This document shows positions 8,049-14,201 of a stretch of 21,256 bases of DNA, piece after piece (within the stretch, counting starts at the first letter, position 1; each line of letters begins with the position of its first letter). The notes under the pieces are model-generated. The model ran no database searches. It was given only the letters and a program-made list of their open reading frames with translations, and was not told the DNA's origin. The position numbers were made by a program, and so were the translations under genes. The stretch is from Roseimarinus sp035271585 (lineage in GTDB: Bacteria > Bacteroidota > Bacteroidia > Bacteroidales > Prolixibacteraceae): assembly GCA_035271585.1 (NCBI GenBank), contig DATERL010000013.1, positions 1 through 21,256 on the forward strand, written 5' to 3'.

Positions 8049-8120
8049 ACAAGTGTGTGAGTAGAGAAAATTGGCATTAAGTGTTCAATGCTGGTTTTTT
8101 GGGCAAAAAAAAATGAATTA

Positions 8121-8311
8121 CACGAGGTTTATTTCACGCTAATTTTGCAGGTGCCGCAGATAAAAAAAATGGGGGTGATTTGGTGCTTAGTAATTAGCAT
8201 TGATTAGAGTTTTATCTGTCAACCAAGTCGAGACAACTGTGCATAAATAACAGCTTACAAATATTTTATACGATTATAAACCCATAGTCAGGAAGTGCAA
8301 ATTACAAGCAA
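8121..8311. repeat. Composite dispersed repeat, copy 1 (right part only)
   Basis: About 190 bp matching 9870-10050 closely; it begins at cacgaggttt and ends within two bases of the YafQ-like toxin stop codon. Shared blocks include ttcacgctaattttgcag, gccgcagataaaa, taattagcattgatta, ttttatctgtcaaccaag, tcgagacaactg, cataaataacagcttac and cccatagtcaggaag. The 9-bp pair cagataaaa/ttttatctg (8157-8165 with 8210-8218) is kept in both copies and may form a stem. The rest of the 7933-8312 gap holds only the direct-repeat array and AT-rich sequence. Confidence 0.85.
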
Positions 8312-8312
8312 G

Positions 8313-8588
8313 TTATTTGAATAAATCGGAATGAGTGCCTATACGAATTAATGTGATTAATTCAATTGCCTTGTTTTTTGAATAAATTAAAAGGTAATCG
8401 GGAGTAATATGACATTCATTAAGCCCTTTATAATTTCCTGACAATTTATGATTTTTGAAATGTGATGGTAATTGTGCTCCTTTAACTAAAATTTGAATTG
8501 CTGAGTTCAGTTTTGATTCATCAAAATTTCTTTTTCGTGCTAACTTAATGTCCTTTATATATTGATGGGTAATTTCAATACGAAACAT
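8313..8588 (-). CDS. Type II toxin, YafQ/RelE family mRNA interferase
   Basis: 91 residues, the usual length. YafQ-type toxins cleave mRNA at the ribosome. The C-terminal half LPSHFKNHKLSGNYKG, ECHITPDYLLIY and RIGTHSDLF is characteristic of the family. His47, His60, Asp64 and His86 fall where the four key residues of E. coli YafQ (H50, H63, D67, H87) are expected, so the enzyme appears intact. Its ATG overlaps the antitoxin stop by one base (TAATG on the minus strand), meaning translational coupling. The stop codon directly abuts the dispersed repeat copy 1. Confidence 0.92.
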   Translation of the reverse strand: MFRIEITHQYIKDIKLARKRNFDESKLNSAIQILVKGAQLPSHFKNHKLSGNYKGLNECHITPDYLLIYSKNKAIELITLIRIGTHSDLFK

Positions 8589-8782
8589 TAATCTTTGATT
8601 TTTGTGAGATAATCATTAAAATCTTCACATACAATTGTTTTTCCATGTTGAGCATCGTTGATTGCTTGAATAGTATTTTCGTTAAAGTTGTCTTCAATGA
8701 TTTGGCCAATCCCCATCTCTCTAATTAGGTCGAGAATGATTCTACCTTTTTTCGTTTTCTCATTTATTACTATTGTTGTCAT
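8588..8782 (-). CDS. Antitoxin partner of the YafQ-like toxin
   Basis: 64 residues, first gene of the pair. N-terminal MTTIVINEKTKKGRIILDLI looks like a short beta strand plus helix for dimerisation and DNA binding, and the acidic C-terminus (IVCEDFNDYLTKIKD) is the usual toxin-wrapping tail. No exact subfamily was recognised; the call rests on size, position and the one-base overlap with the toxin gene. Antitoxins of this kind normally repress their own operon. A TAGTTTTG -7-like motif lies 17 bp upstream. Confidence 0.82.
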   Translation of the reverse strand: MTTIVINEKTKKGRIILDLIREMGIGQIIEDNFNENTIQAINDAQHGKTIVCEDFNDYLTKIKD

Positions 8783-8798
8783 GGCAAATTATTTTAAG

Positions 8799-8806
8799 CA
8801 AAACTA
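8799..8806 (-). promoter_or_regulatory. Possible -7 promoter element of the YafQ-type module
   Basis: TAGTTTTG on the minus strand fits TAnnTTTG and ends 17 bp before the antitoxin ATG (8782). A short untranslated leader fits an autoregulated antitoxin operon. No convincing -33 TTTG was found. Confidence 0.45.
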
Positions 8807-8880
8807 CAAAAAAAACGGATCACTTCATTATTCGGGTGGATTGATTAATTTAAGTATGGATTTTAGCACCACTAAAAAAT

Positions 8881-9062
8881 ATCGCGTAGCGATTACTGCA
8901 TTGTAGAAATATGTTCATATTTTTTTATACCGCGTAGCGGTTATGGGTTGATAAAACAAGCATGTAAAAATTATAATTTAGACCAATAAACAATCCATAA
9001 CCGCTACGCGGTATTTCTGCAAACTCAACCGTTTGCTACAATGCCGTAACACCTACGGTGTT
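8881..9062. repeat. Inverted pair of REP-like units with GTA(G)-loop hairpins
   Basis: Unit 8881-8950 and the reverse complement of 8991-9062 are homologous across their length. Each has a hairpin, then TTAC-n-GCATTGTAG, ~20 variable bases, and a second hairpin followed by TTATGG. The inner 24-bp arms (8927-8950 and 8991-9014) match at 23 positions. Four hairpins share the loop GTA (TAC on the other strand): 8881-8893 atcgc/gcgat, 8929-8941 accgc/gcggt, 9000-9012 accgc/gcggt, 9048-9062 aacacc/ggtgtt. The stems differ by paired changes. This resembles REP/BIME elements spread by RAYT transposases, which use a GTAG mark. No transposase gene is in the window. Confidence 0.7.
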
Positions 9063-9099
9063 TATTCGTTGTTTTTGAACGGAGAAAACACGGATTTTT

Positions 9100-9117
9100 G
9101 TTCCGATAAATCGGAAC
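9100..9117. repeat. Small perfect hairpin
   Basis: GTTCCGAT and ATCGGAAC form an 8-bp stem with a 2-base loop, between the REP-like pair and the end of the RelE/ParE toxin gene. It is followed at 9123-9150 by a GGATGTAGGCAG stretch that recurs near 10971 and 11143. No T-run follows on the minus strand, so it is a weak terminator candidate at best. Confidence 0.5.
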
Positions 9118-9148
9118 GGATTGGATGTAGGCAGCGGCTGTTGGTGAT

Positions 9149-9445
9149 TTATAATAATAATTTTTGATGATCTTGTCTTGAATCAAAAAAAGTTAACAAA
9201 TATATATTCTTATGGTAATTGTCGATTTTATAGTAAAACGAATTGTTTTTATCGACTCTAGCTTTTCTGATATTATTGTTTTTTGCAGAAACAGAAAAAA
9301 TACCCGGATTTTTTTTAATTGCATTTAGCGTAATTTGAGTCTTATCATAAAATCGGACGACCTCCTTTTTGGTCCAGTTGTCATGCAGATAATCAATTAC
9401 CAAATAAAAAGTGGTTTTTGCTTTTGCCGACCAAATTATATTCAT
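9149..9445 (-). CDS. Type II toxin, RelE/ParE family
   Basis: 98 residues from the ATG at 9445, one base after the antitoxin stop; an ATG at 9457 (adding MESN, overlapping the antitoxin by 11 nt) is also possible. The frame stays open further upstream but that part lies inside the antitoxin gene. MNIIWSAKAKTTFYLVIDYL is the typical first strand and helix, NWTKKEVVRFYDKTQITLNAI the second, and the end NIRKARVDKNNSFYYKID, LLTFFDSRQDHQKL is the family's C-terminal sheet with the FxDxRQDP-like motif (His instead of Pro). Proteins of this family inhibit either gyrase (ParE) or translation (RelE); sequence alone does not decide. Confidence 0.87.
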   Translation of the reverse strand: MNIIWSAKAKTTFYLVIDYLHDNWTKKEVVRFYDKTQITLNAIKKNPGIFSVSAKNNNIRKARVDKNNSFYYKIDNYHKNIYLLTFFDSRQDHQKLLL

Positions 9446-9446
9446 A

Positions 9447-9683
9447 TTAGATTCCATATTTTTGTTTGGTTTCTTGAATGACTTGGTCGTGCGTAAATGT
9501 TTTTCCTTCCTCAATATCCTGAATGCCTTCAAATATCGAATCCTGAACTTCTTTTGGCAATTGATCCCACCAATCTATTTCGACTTCATTTTGTAAAATA
9601 TTATTAATTTTAAAAAGAAGCGATGGGTTTTTCATGTTGAGGATTTTTTGGACTAAATCTAATTTTAAAGCTGAAATATCCAT
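9447..9683 (-). CDS. Antitoxin partner of the RelE/ParE toxin
   Basis: 78 residues. MDISALKLDLVQKILNMKN is the N-terminal helix common in Bacteroidota antitoxins of this type. DWWDQLPKEVQDSIFEGIQDIEEGK-x-x-x-H-x-QVI (~37-70) is the recognisable core (LPxxVxxSIxxGxxxxExGxxxxHxxV). The toxin start lies one base after its stop (or overlaps it), so the two are translated together. It is expected to neutralise the toxin and repress the operon. Confidence 0.87.
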   Translation of the reverse strand: MDISALKLDLVQKILNMKNPSLLFKINNILQNEVEIDWWDQLPKEVQDSIFEGIQDIEEGKTFTHDQVIQETKQKYGI

Positions 9684-9787
9684 AATATGTTTGTTTTGAG
9701 AATATCAGTAAAGTTAAAAATAATTTACTAAATATGTTTTGTAAACTTTGTATCTAAAAAAATTACCGAACTATTCTGGTAAATTAT

Positions 9788-10048
9788 TAATTCTCAAAGC
9801 CCTCTCTAACCCTTTCGCTAGCTGGTGGAGAGGATATGACAGTGTTTTTCGTACGCACCATACAAGCGAGGTTTTTTTCACGCTGATTTTGCAAATGCCG
9901 CAGATAAAAAAAGTGTGATATGGTGCGATGTAATTAGCATTGATTAAAGTTTTATCTGTCAACCAAGTCGAGACAACTGCACATAAATAACAGCTTACGT
10001 ATATTTTATACTATTATAAACCCATAGTCAGGAAGCGCAGATTACAAT
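9788..10048. repeat. Composite dispersed repeat, copy 2 (full length)
   Basis: The only copy in the window with both parts. Left part 9788-9870 (ttctcaaagcc, ctctctaac, a degraded agctggtgg core, then ttttcgta and caagcgaggttt) is shared with 11000-11087. Right part 9870-10048 is shared with 8121-8311. The pair cagataaaa/ttttatctg (9901-9909, 9950-9958) could form a stem. It fills most of the 414-bp gap between the HEPN gene stop (10098) and the RelE/ParE antitoxin start (9683). A 63-codon open frame across 9771-9962 is made of this repeat and is not called. Nothing else is seen in 9684-9787 or 10049-10097. Confidence 0.85.
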
Positions 10049-10097
10049 CAAATTATCAGCCTTCTATGCAAACAAGTATTAAATAAAATTATCCGTT

Positions 10098-10505
10098 TTA
10101 TAAGCTGTTTATAAGAGCTGAAATTTGATTTACAAAATCTACAGCATTCGGAAATATATCATTCAGCATTTCCTCGTCGAAGGTTATAAAATCGTCATAA
10201 TCACCAGTAATTCTATCATTAAATAATCGGTTGTAAAATCGTCCAAGTTTAGTCGGGAGTTTTCCAGTAACTATAAAATGAAGTCCAAACATCTGTTTTA
10301 CTCCTGCATGTGTTTGAGCTGCAATGCGTTGTTTAACAAGTAAAGCATTAACAGAATAGTAACAAGCATAATACAATCGATTTACAGCTGCATTGAAGAA
10401 CGCATTCTCAATAAGCATTTGTGCTTCAAGCAAGGTTTCTTTTGACCGTTGAATACGGTATTGCGACAATGCCTCAATACTTTTCTGATCCAGCTCTTGT
10501 TTCAT
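10098..10505 (-). CDS. HEPN domain protein of an MNT/HEPN pair
   Basis: 135 residues, HEPN-type (PF05168-like) four-helix protein: YRIQRSKETLLEAQMLIENA, then the core helix NAAVNRLYYACYYSVNALL (~38-55), and THAGVKQMFGLHFIVTGKLP. In MNT/HEPN modules the HEPN protein is usually the toxin, an RNase acting through an RX4-6H motif. Here the Arg (R43) is present but the place of the expected His is Tyr50 (RLYYACYY), so activity by the usual mechanism is doubtful. The start overlaps the MNT stop by four bases (ATGA). Composite repeat copy 2 lies 50 bp downstream. Confidence 0.85.
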   Translation of the reverse strand: MKQELDQKSIEALSQYRIQRSKETLLEAQMLIENAFFNAAVNRLYYACYYSVNALLVKQRIAAQTHAGVKQMFGLHFIVTGKLPTKLGRFYNRLFNDRITGDYDDFITFDEEMLNDIFPNAVDFVNQISALINSL

Positions 10506-10816
10506 AGCCTTATTCCTTCATTTATTATATTAACATAAAAAGGGGTCTTAAAAGGGCGGTTAGTCCATTGTTTTTGAGTATAAATTAATGGGCTGATAAT
10601 TACACCGGTTTTGAGTTCAATATCGTAAATCGAATCAGTTATCGCAGTTTTATCCTCATAAGAAAGTTCATTCTTATCTACTAAAATCAATATATCAATA
10701 TCTGAATCCTGGTTAGCATCTCCTCGAGCTTCCGAACCATAAAGTATGATTTTTGCGGAAGGTGATGTTTTCCATACCGTTTTTTTTATGTGTTGTAAGA
10801 TTTCTTTACGATTCAT
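10502..10816 (-). CDS. Minimal nucleotidyltransferase (MNT) of an MNT/HEPN pair
   Basis: 104 residues from the ATG at 10816. An upstream TTG (10846) is rejected because it lies within or upstream of the likely promoter. The nucleotidyltransferase motif is clear: ILYGSEARGD (G27-S28) then DSDIDILIL with Asp39 and Asp41 as metal ligands. In characterised MNT/HEPN systems the MNT protein is the antitoxin, in some cases by adding AMP to the HEPN partner. The next gene overlaps it by ATGA. Function as antitoxin is inferred from the pairing. Confidence 0.88.
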   Translation of the reverse strand: MNRKEILQHIKKTVWKTSPSAKIILYGSEARGDANQDSDIDILILVDKNELSYEDKTAITDSIYDIELKTGVIISPLIYTQKQWTNRPFKTPFYVNIINEGIRL

Positions 10817-10835
10817 ATTGATGTTTTTATTATAC

Positions 10836-10843
10836 CAAAGGTA
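10836..10843 (-). promoter_or_regulatory. Possible -7 promoter element of the MNT/HEPN module
   Basis: TACCTTTG on the minus strand fits TAnnTTTG and ends 19 bp before the ATG at 10816. It supports that ATG over the upstream TTG at 10846. No exact -33 TTTG seen. Confidence 0.45.
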
Positions 10844-10970
10844 CAATTTTAAAATGAATACAGATAGTTGATAGGAAATTCCATAAATGAGTAATTCATA
10901 ATAAATAATCGAAGATTGAAATGAATATCATAAGGGCTAAAGGCTTAATTATTCAGCTCTAAGTGTTATT

Positions 10971-11160
10971 GATGTAGGCAGTGACTGATGATTTGATTAT
11001 TTATTCTCAAAGCCTTCTCTAACTTTTCCGCCAGCTGGCGGAAACAACAAAACAGTGCTTTTCGTACACACCGTACAAGCGAGGTTTATTTCACGCTAAT
11101 TTTGCAGATGCTGCAGATAAAAAAAATTTAACAGGTTTAGAGATAGGCAGCAATTGGTAG
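10971..11160. repeat. Composite dispersed repeat, copy 3 (left part), with palindrome and flanking TAGGCAG motifs
   Basis: 11000-11128 carries the left part of the composite element plus the first ~40 bp of the right part, ending after gctgcagataaaa. It contains a perfect 20-bp palindrome TTTCCGCCAGCTGGCGGAAA at 11025-11044, degraded in copy 2. On either side are related short stretches, GATGTAGGCAGTGACTGATG (10971-10990) and AGATAGGCAG (11141-11150), the former also resembling 9124-9150. The gap 10844-10970 and 11161-11258 holds nothing recognisable. Confidence 0.75.
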
Positions 11161-11258
11161 TGTGCTCGGGTATCTTCGAGCTAAATATAAAATATACCAT
11201 CTATTTTGAACGAAAGCTCTACCTATTATCCATCATACTAAATGCTTGCAATTTTCGA

Positions 11259-11885
11259 TTACAACAACTGATTTTCAATACAATAACGTGCAAGGTCGGT
11301 ATTCGTTATCAGCTTCATCTTTTCCATAATTCTACTTCGATAAGTGCTAACCGTTTTGCTTGAAATGCACAATTCGCTTCCAATTTCCTTTAACGATTTT
11401 CCTGTGGCAATTTTAATCATAATTTCAAATTCGCGCTCCGACAGCTTTTCATGTAGGGCTTGCTTGCTATCGTTGTTGAGTTGAAGCGCCAAACAATGGG
11501 CAAGCGACCGAGAAATATACTTGCCATTTTTTTCTATTTCCTGAACCGCTAACAATAACTCTTCGGCGGCAGCATCTTTGGTCAGATAACCCGAAGCTCC
11601 AAAAGTAAGGGCACGTATGGCATATTGTTCCTGCGGATGCATGCTTAGCATGAGTACCTGAGTTGCTGGCCATTTTTTCTTCACGGCCTGAAGAACATCT
11701 AAACCGCTCATATCGGGCAACGAAATATCGAGTAACAGAAATTCGTAGGCCGCTTTATTAAACAGGTCAAGCACTTCGCTTCCATTGGCCGCTTCATCAA
11801 TCAAGCAAGTTCCCTTGTATTGTTCAAGTATCCGCCGCAGTCCGTCGCGCACAATTTTATGGTCGTCGCAAATCAATATTTTCAT
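11259..11885 (-). CDS. NarL/FixJ-type response regulator (REC + LuxR HTH)
   Basis: 208 residues. Receiver domain ~1-120 with D7/D8, phospho-acceptor D53 (LLLDISLPDMSG), S81 (VLMLSMH) and K103 (YLTKDA). LuxR-type helix-turn-helix ~146-205: LSEREFEIMIKIATGKSLKEIGSEL, ISSKTVSTYRSRIMEKM, the typical NarL/FixJ pattern. It is a DNA-binding transcription factor activated by phosphorylation. The start codon is 3 nt after the stop of the sensor kinase gene, so the two form a cognate pair and are probably translationally coupled. Target genes cannot be told. Confidence 0.95.
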   Translation of the reverse strand: MKILICDDHKIVRDGLRRILEQYKGTCLIDEAANGSEVLDLFNKAAYEFLLLDISLPDMSGLDVLQAVKKKWPATQVLMLSMHPQEQYAIRALTFGASGYLTKDAAAEELLLAVQEIEKNGKYISRSLAHCLALQLNNDSKQALHEKLSEREFEIMIKIATGKSLKEIGSELCISSKTVSTYRSRIMEKMKLITNTDLARYCIENQLL

Positions 11886-11888
11886 ACC

Positions 11889-13790
11889 TTATTCTTTATT
11901 TATGGGAAATAAAATCAATATTTTGCTTCCCAATTTATCTTTGCACGAAATTTCAAAAGTGCCTCCCAGCGAAGCCGCTCTTTCTTTCATACTCATAATC
12001 CCAAACGATTTTTTGGAGTTGATTTCAGTTTCTGTAATACCTAATCCATTGTCGTTTACTTCAAATTGAATGAAATCACCTTGCTGACTGAGCAAAATTT
12101 CGATATGTGTTGCTTGAGCATGCCGGGCAATGTTGGTAAGCGACTCTTGCATAATTCTGAACAGCGGCAGGGCATCATCGTTTGAAATGGGAATTCCGCT
12201 TTCAATATCCAGAAAAATAGCAATACCATAGCGTTGCGAAAATTCTTTGGTGTACCAATCAATGGCGGCCTCTAAACCAAGGTCATCAATAATTTCGGGT
12301 CGTAACTGCGAAGTAATCCGCTGTACTGTACGAATGGTATCACCCACTAAACCTTTCAAATCTTCGAGTTTCACTTTCGCCGTTTCGTCAGAGGTGTGTT
12401 GTTTTATAATTTGTAGGTCAATTTTTACGGCGGTAAGTGCCTGTCCCAAATCATCATGCAATTCACGGGCAATCGTCAACCTTTCATTTTCTCGTGCTTG
12501 TTCAATGTGTTTCGACAATTGATGCAATTGCTCCAACGAGCGGTTCAGTTCGTCCTCGGTTTTTTTCCTTTGGGTAATATCGTGCACTGTTCCGAGCCAT
12601 TTTTCGGCTTCGTCAAGTTCGTTGTAGGTCACTTCGGCTTGTTCATGAATCACACGTTCGTTTCCATTCGGAAGCAGTATGCGCAGGTCGATACTCAAGG
12701 GGATCCTAGATTTTAAAACAGCTGCAATATTTTCGTAAAGTAAAGGGGAGTCGTCGGGATGAACCATGCCATAAAACAAACCGAGCGATGGAACTACAGC
12801 GTTGGGTTGAAAGCCAAAAATGCGAAAAGTCTCATCCGAACATTTCATTTTATCGCTCTTGTATTCGTATTCCCAACTTCCCACATGAGCAATTTGTTGT
12901 GCACGGGTTAATATGGACTCGCTATCGCGCAAATTCTGCTCAGCAATCATGCGTTCGCTTACATCGGTGCCAACGCCCATGAGGTATTGCCGTCCTTCAC
13001 TCTCCAGTTTAACTGCGGTCAGAAAAAAGGGAATTGAACGACCAACTTTGGTTAATAACTGTGCTTCTAATGATGCTTCGTTTTGTTCACTAAGCATATT
13101 AACAGCTTTGTTGATCAACGCTAAATCATCGGTTAAAAACCAGTCAAAAATTGACTTACCCAGCATTTCTTTTGCACTATATCCAAAAAGAGTTTCATGT
13201 TGTTTGTTCCAGTTGATTAACTTAAGTTGGGGATAAGAATAAAGATAATAGATACCGGGAATACTGCGCAGCAGCGCCTTGTTAAACAATTGCTCTTTCA
13301 ATTGCTTTTGTTCTCTTTCTTTTAAATGCTCGTTAGCTTTGCCCAGGTCTTCAATTGATTTACTTAGGAGTTCAGCATTTTGAAGGATGGTTTTTTTTTG
13401 ATTGAAAAGATCGAGAAAAACTTTTACTTTACTGAGTAGAATGGGTTGCGAGAATGGTTTAACAATGTAATCGACAGCGCCTGAAGAATAACCTTTCAGC
13501 TCATCTTCCTTGTTCATGTAATTAGCGGTTAAAAATATAACCGGAACTTTGTTATCAACTCTGCCTTCATTCAATTTTATAGCAAATTCATAGCCTAACA
13601 TACCAGGCATGCGCACATCTACAATAGCCAAGGCAAGTTCCTCTTCATTGGTTTTGCTCAATGCGTCAGGCCCCGAAGTGGCACAAACTAATTTCGCATT
13701 CAGTTTACTGAGTACTGCGGTAAGTAAGTCCAAATTCACCTCGTTATCATCAACAAGTAGAATTGTGGCTTGATCATTTACATGTGGCAT
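11889..13790 (-). CDS. Hybrid sensor kinase: N-terminal REC, two PAS domains, NarX-type HisKA_3/HATPase
   Basis: 633 residues with no transmembrane segment or signal peptide, so cytoplasmic. REC ~8-130 (D58 in AIVDVRMPG, T88, K111); short coiled linker ~132-168; PAS 1 ~172-282 (SIPGIYYLYSYPQLKLINWN, LFGYSAKEMLG); PAS 2 ~290-410 (HVGSWEYEYKSDKMKCSDET, ending GTVHDITQRKKTEDEL); HisKA_3 dimerisation helix ~425-495 with phospho-acceptor His445 in ARELHDDLGQ; HATPase ~500-630 with N553 (ESLTNIARHA) and NDNGLGI (579-585). The N-terminal receiver means it can itself take phosphate from another kinase, making it a relay input. The partner regulator follows by 3 nt. An AGGAG lies 10 nt before the ATG, a rare Shine-Dalgarno for this phylum. 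Confidence 0.94.
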   Translation of the reverse strand: MPHVNDQATILLVDDNEVNLDLLTAVLSKLNAKLVCATSGPDALSKTNEEELALAIVDVRMPGMLGYEFAIKLNEGRVDNKVPVIFLTANYMNKEDELKGYSSGAVDYIVKPFSQPILLSKVKVFLDLFNQKKTILQNAELLSKSIEDLGKANEHLKEREQKQLKEQLFNKALLRSIPGIYYLYSYPQLKLINWNKQHETLFGYSAKEMLGKSIFDWFLTDDLALINKAVNMLSEQNEASLEAQLLTKVGRSIPFFLTAVKLESEGRQYLMGVGTDVSERMIAEQNLRDSESILTRAQQIAHVGSWEYEYKSDKMKCSDETFRIFGFQPNAVVPSLGLFYGMVHPDDSPLLYENIAAVLKSRIPLSIDLRILLPNGNERVIHEQAEVTYNELDEAEKWLGTVHDITQRKKTEDELNRSLEQLHQLSKHIEQARENERLTIARELHDDLGQALTAVKIDLQIIKQHTSDETAKVKLEDLKGLVGDTIRTVQRITSQLRPEIIDDLGLEAAIDWYTKEFSQRYGIAIFLDIESGIPISNDDALPLFRIMQESLTNIARHAQATHIEILLSQQGDFIQFEVNDNGLGITETEINSKKSFGIMSMKERAASLGGTFEISCKDKLGSKILILFPINKE

Positions 13791-13816
13791 GATCTAATTT
13801 CTCCTATATTTAAGAA

Positions 13817-13952
13817 ACAATAGTTCGTTATTTTTTATACCCAGTTAATTATTAATAAATTGAAACATTTACATCAATTAACATAACACCCATAATATCA
13901 AAGTGTTACTATTTGCCTCAATACTCATGTCTCATAATCTACCAATCTATTG
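13817..13952 (+). repeat. Dispersed intergenic element, copy A
   Basis: Same head (caatagttcgttat, then T/A-rich) and tail (atatcaaagtgtta, tcaatactcat, tctcat, atctattg) as the copies at 944-1094 and 14029-14178. It lacks the hairpin block with cgggactaac present in the other two. It overlaps the 5' flank of the kinase gene. Confidence 0.65.
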
Positions 13953-14028
13953 AGAAACAAAGATATTAATAAATCAGGTTGATAAAACCATAGAAAAATG
14001 AATTGCAATTATTCAGGTTTTGCTAGCT

Positions 14029-14178
14029 TCAATAGTTCCTTATATTTTTATAAACATTTGATTATTAATATATTAAAATATCCACATCGTTTCATATAAC
14101 GTACACAATATCAAAGTGTTAGTATTTGTCTCAATACTCATATCTCATTCCGAAAACCATCGGGACTAACTATCTATT
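14029..14178 (+). repeat. Dispersed intergenic element, copy B
   Basis: Head caatagttccttatattttt, tail aatatcaaagtgtta, ttgtctcaatactcat, then a hairpin (14148-14153 with 14160-14165, one G-U pair) and gggactaac, tatctatta. Copies A and B lie in direct orientation 212 bp apart and fill most of the 411-bp gap between the divergent kinase and DUF3859-like genes. The remaining sequence there is AT-rich without other signals. Confidence 0.7.
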
Positions 14179-14188
14179 ATAACTTATT

Positions 14189-14196
14189 TATCTTTG
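14189..14196 (+). promoter_or_regulatory. Possible -7 promoter element very close to the DUF3859-like start
   Basis: TATCTTTG fits TAnnTTTG and ends 5 bp before the ATG at 14202. If it is used, transcription would begin at or next to the start codon, giving a leaderless or almost leaderless mRNA. No -33 TTTG found. Confidence 0.35.
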
Positions 14197-14201
14197 TATT
14201 T

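Noticed and set aside
9446..9532. Longer N-terminus for the RelE/ParE toxin
   Set aside because: The extra 29 residues lie inside the antitoxin coding region in another frame and are basic, low-information sequence; the family begins at MNIIW.
9771..9962. A 63-codon minus-strand open frame
   Set aside because: It lies across the left and right modules of the dispersed repeat, has no recognisable domain, and the matching parts of the other copies do not keep a frame.
10817..10846. Upstream TTG start for the MNT protein
   Set aside because: It overlaps the TACCTTTG -7 motif, so it would be at or before the transcription start; the ATG at 10816 gives the normal family start.
8121..11128. Integron cassette array (repeats 3' of toxin modules resembling attC sites)
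   Set aside because: No RYYYAAC/GTTRRRY core pair at the repeat ends, no integrase gene in view, and each module has its own promoter-like motif and large spacers.
11168..11190. Hairpin gctcg/cgagc as terminator of the NarL-type gene
   Set aside because: Only a 5-bp stem with an 8-base loop and no T-run on the minus strand; kept only as a minor inverted repeat.
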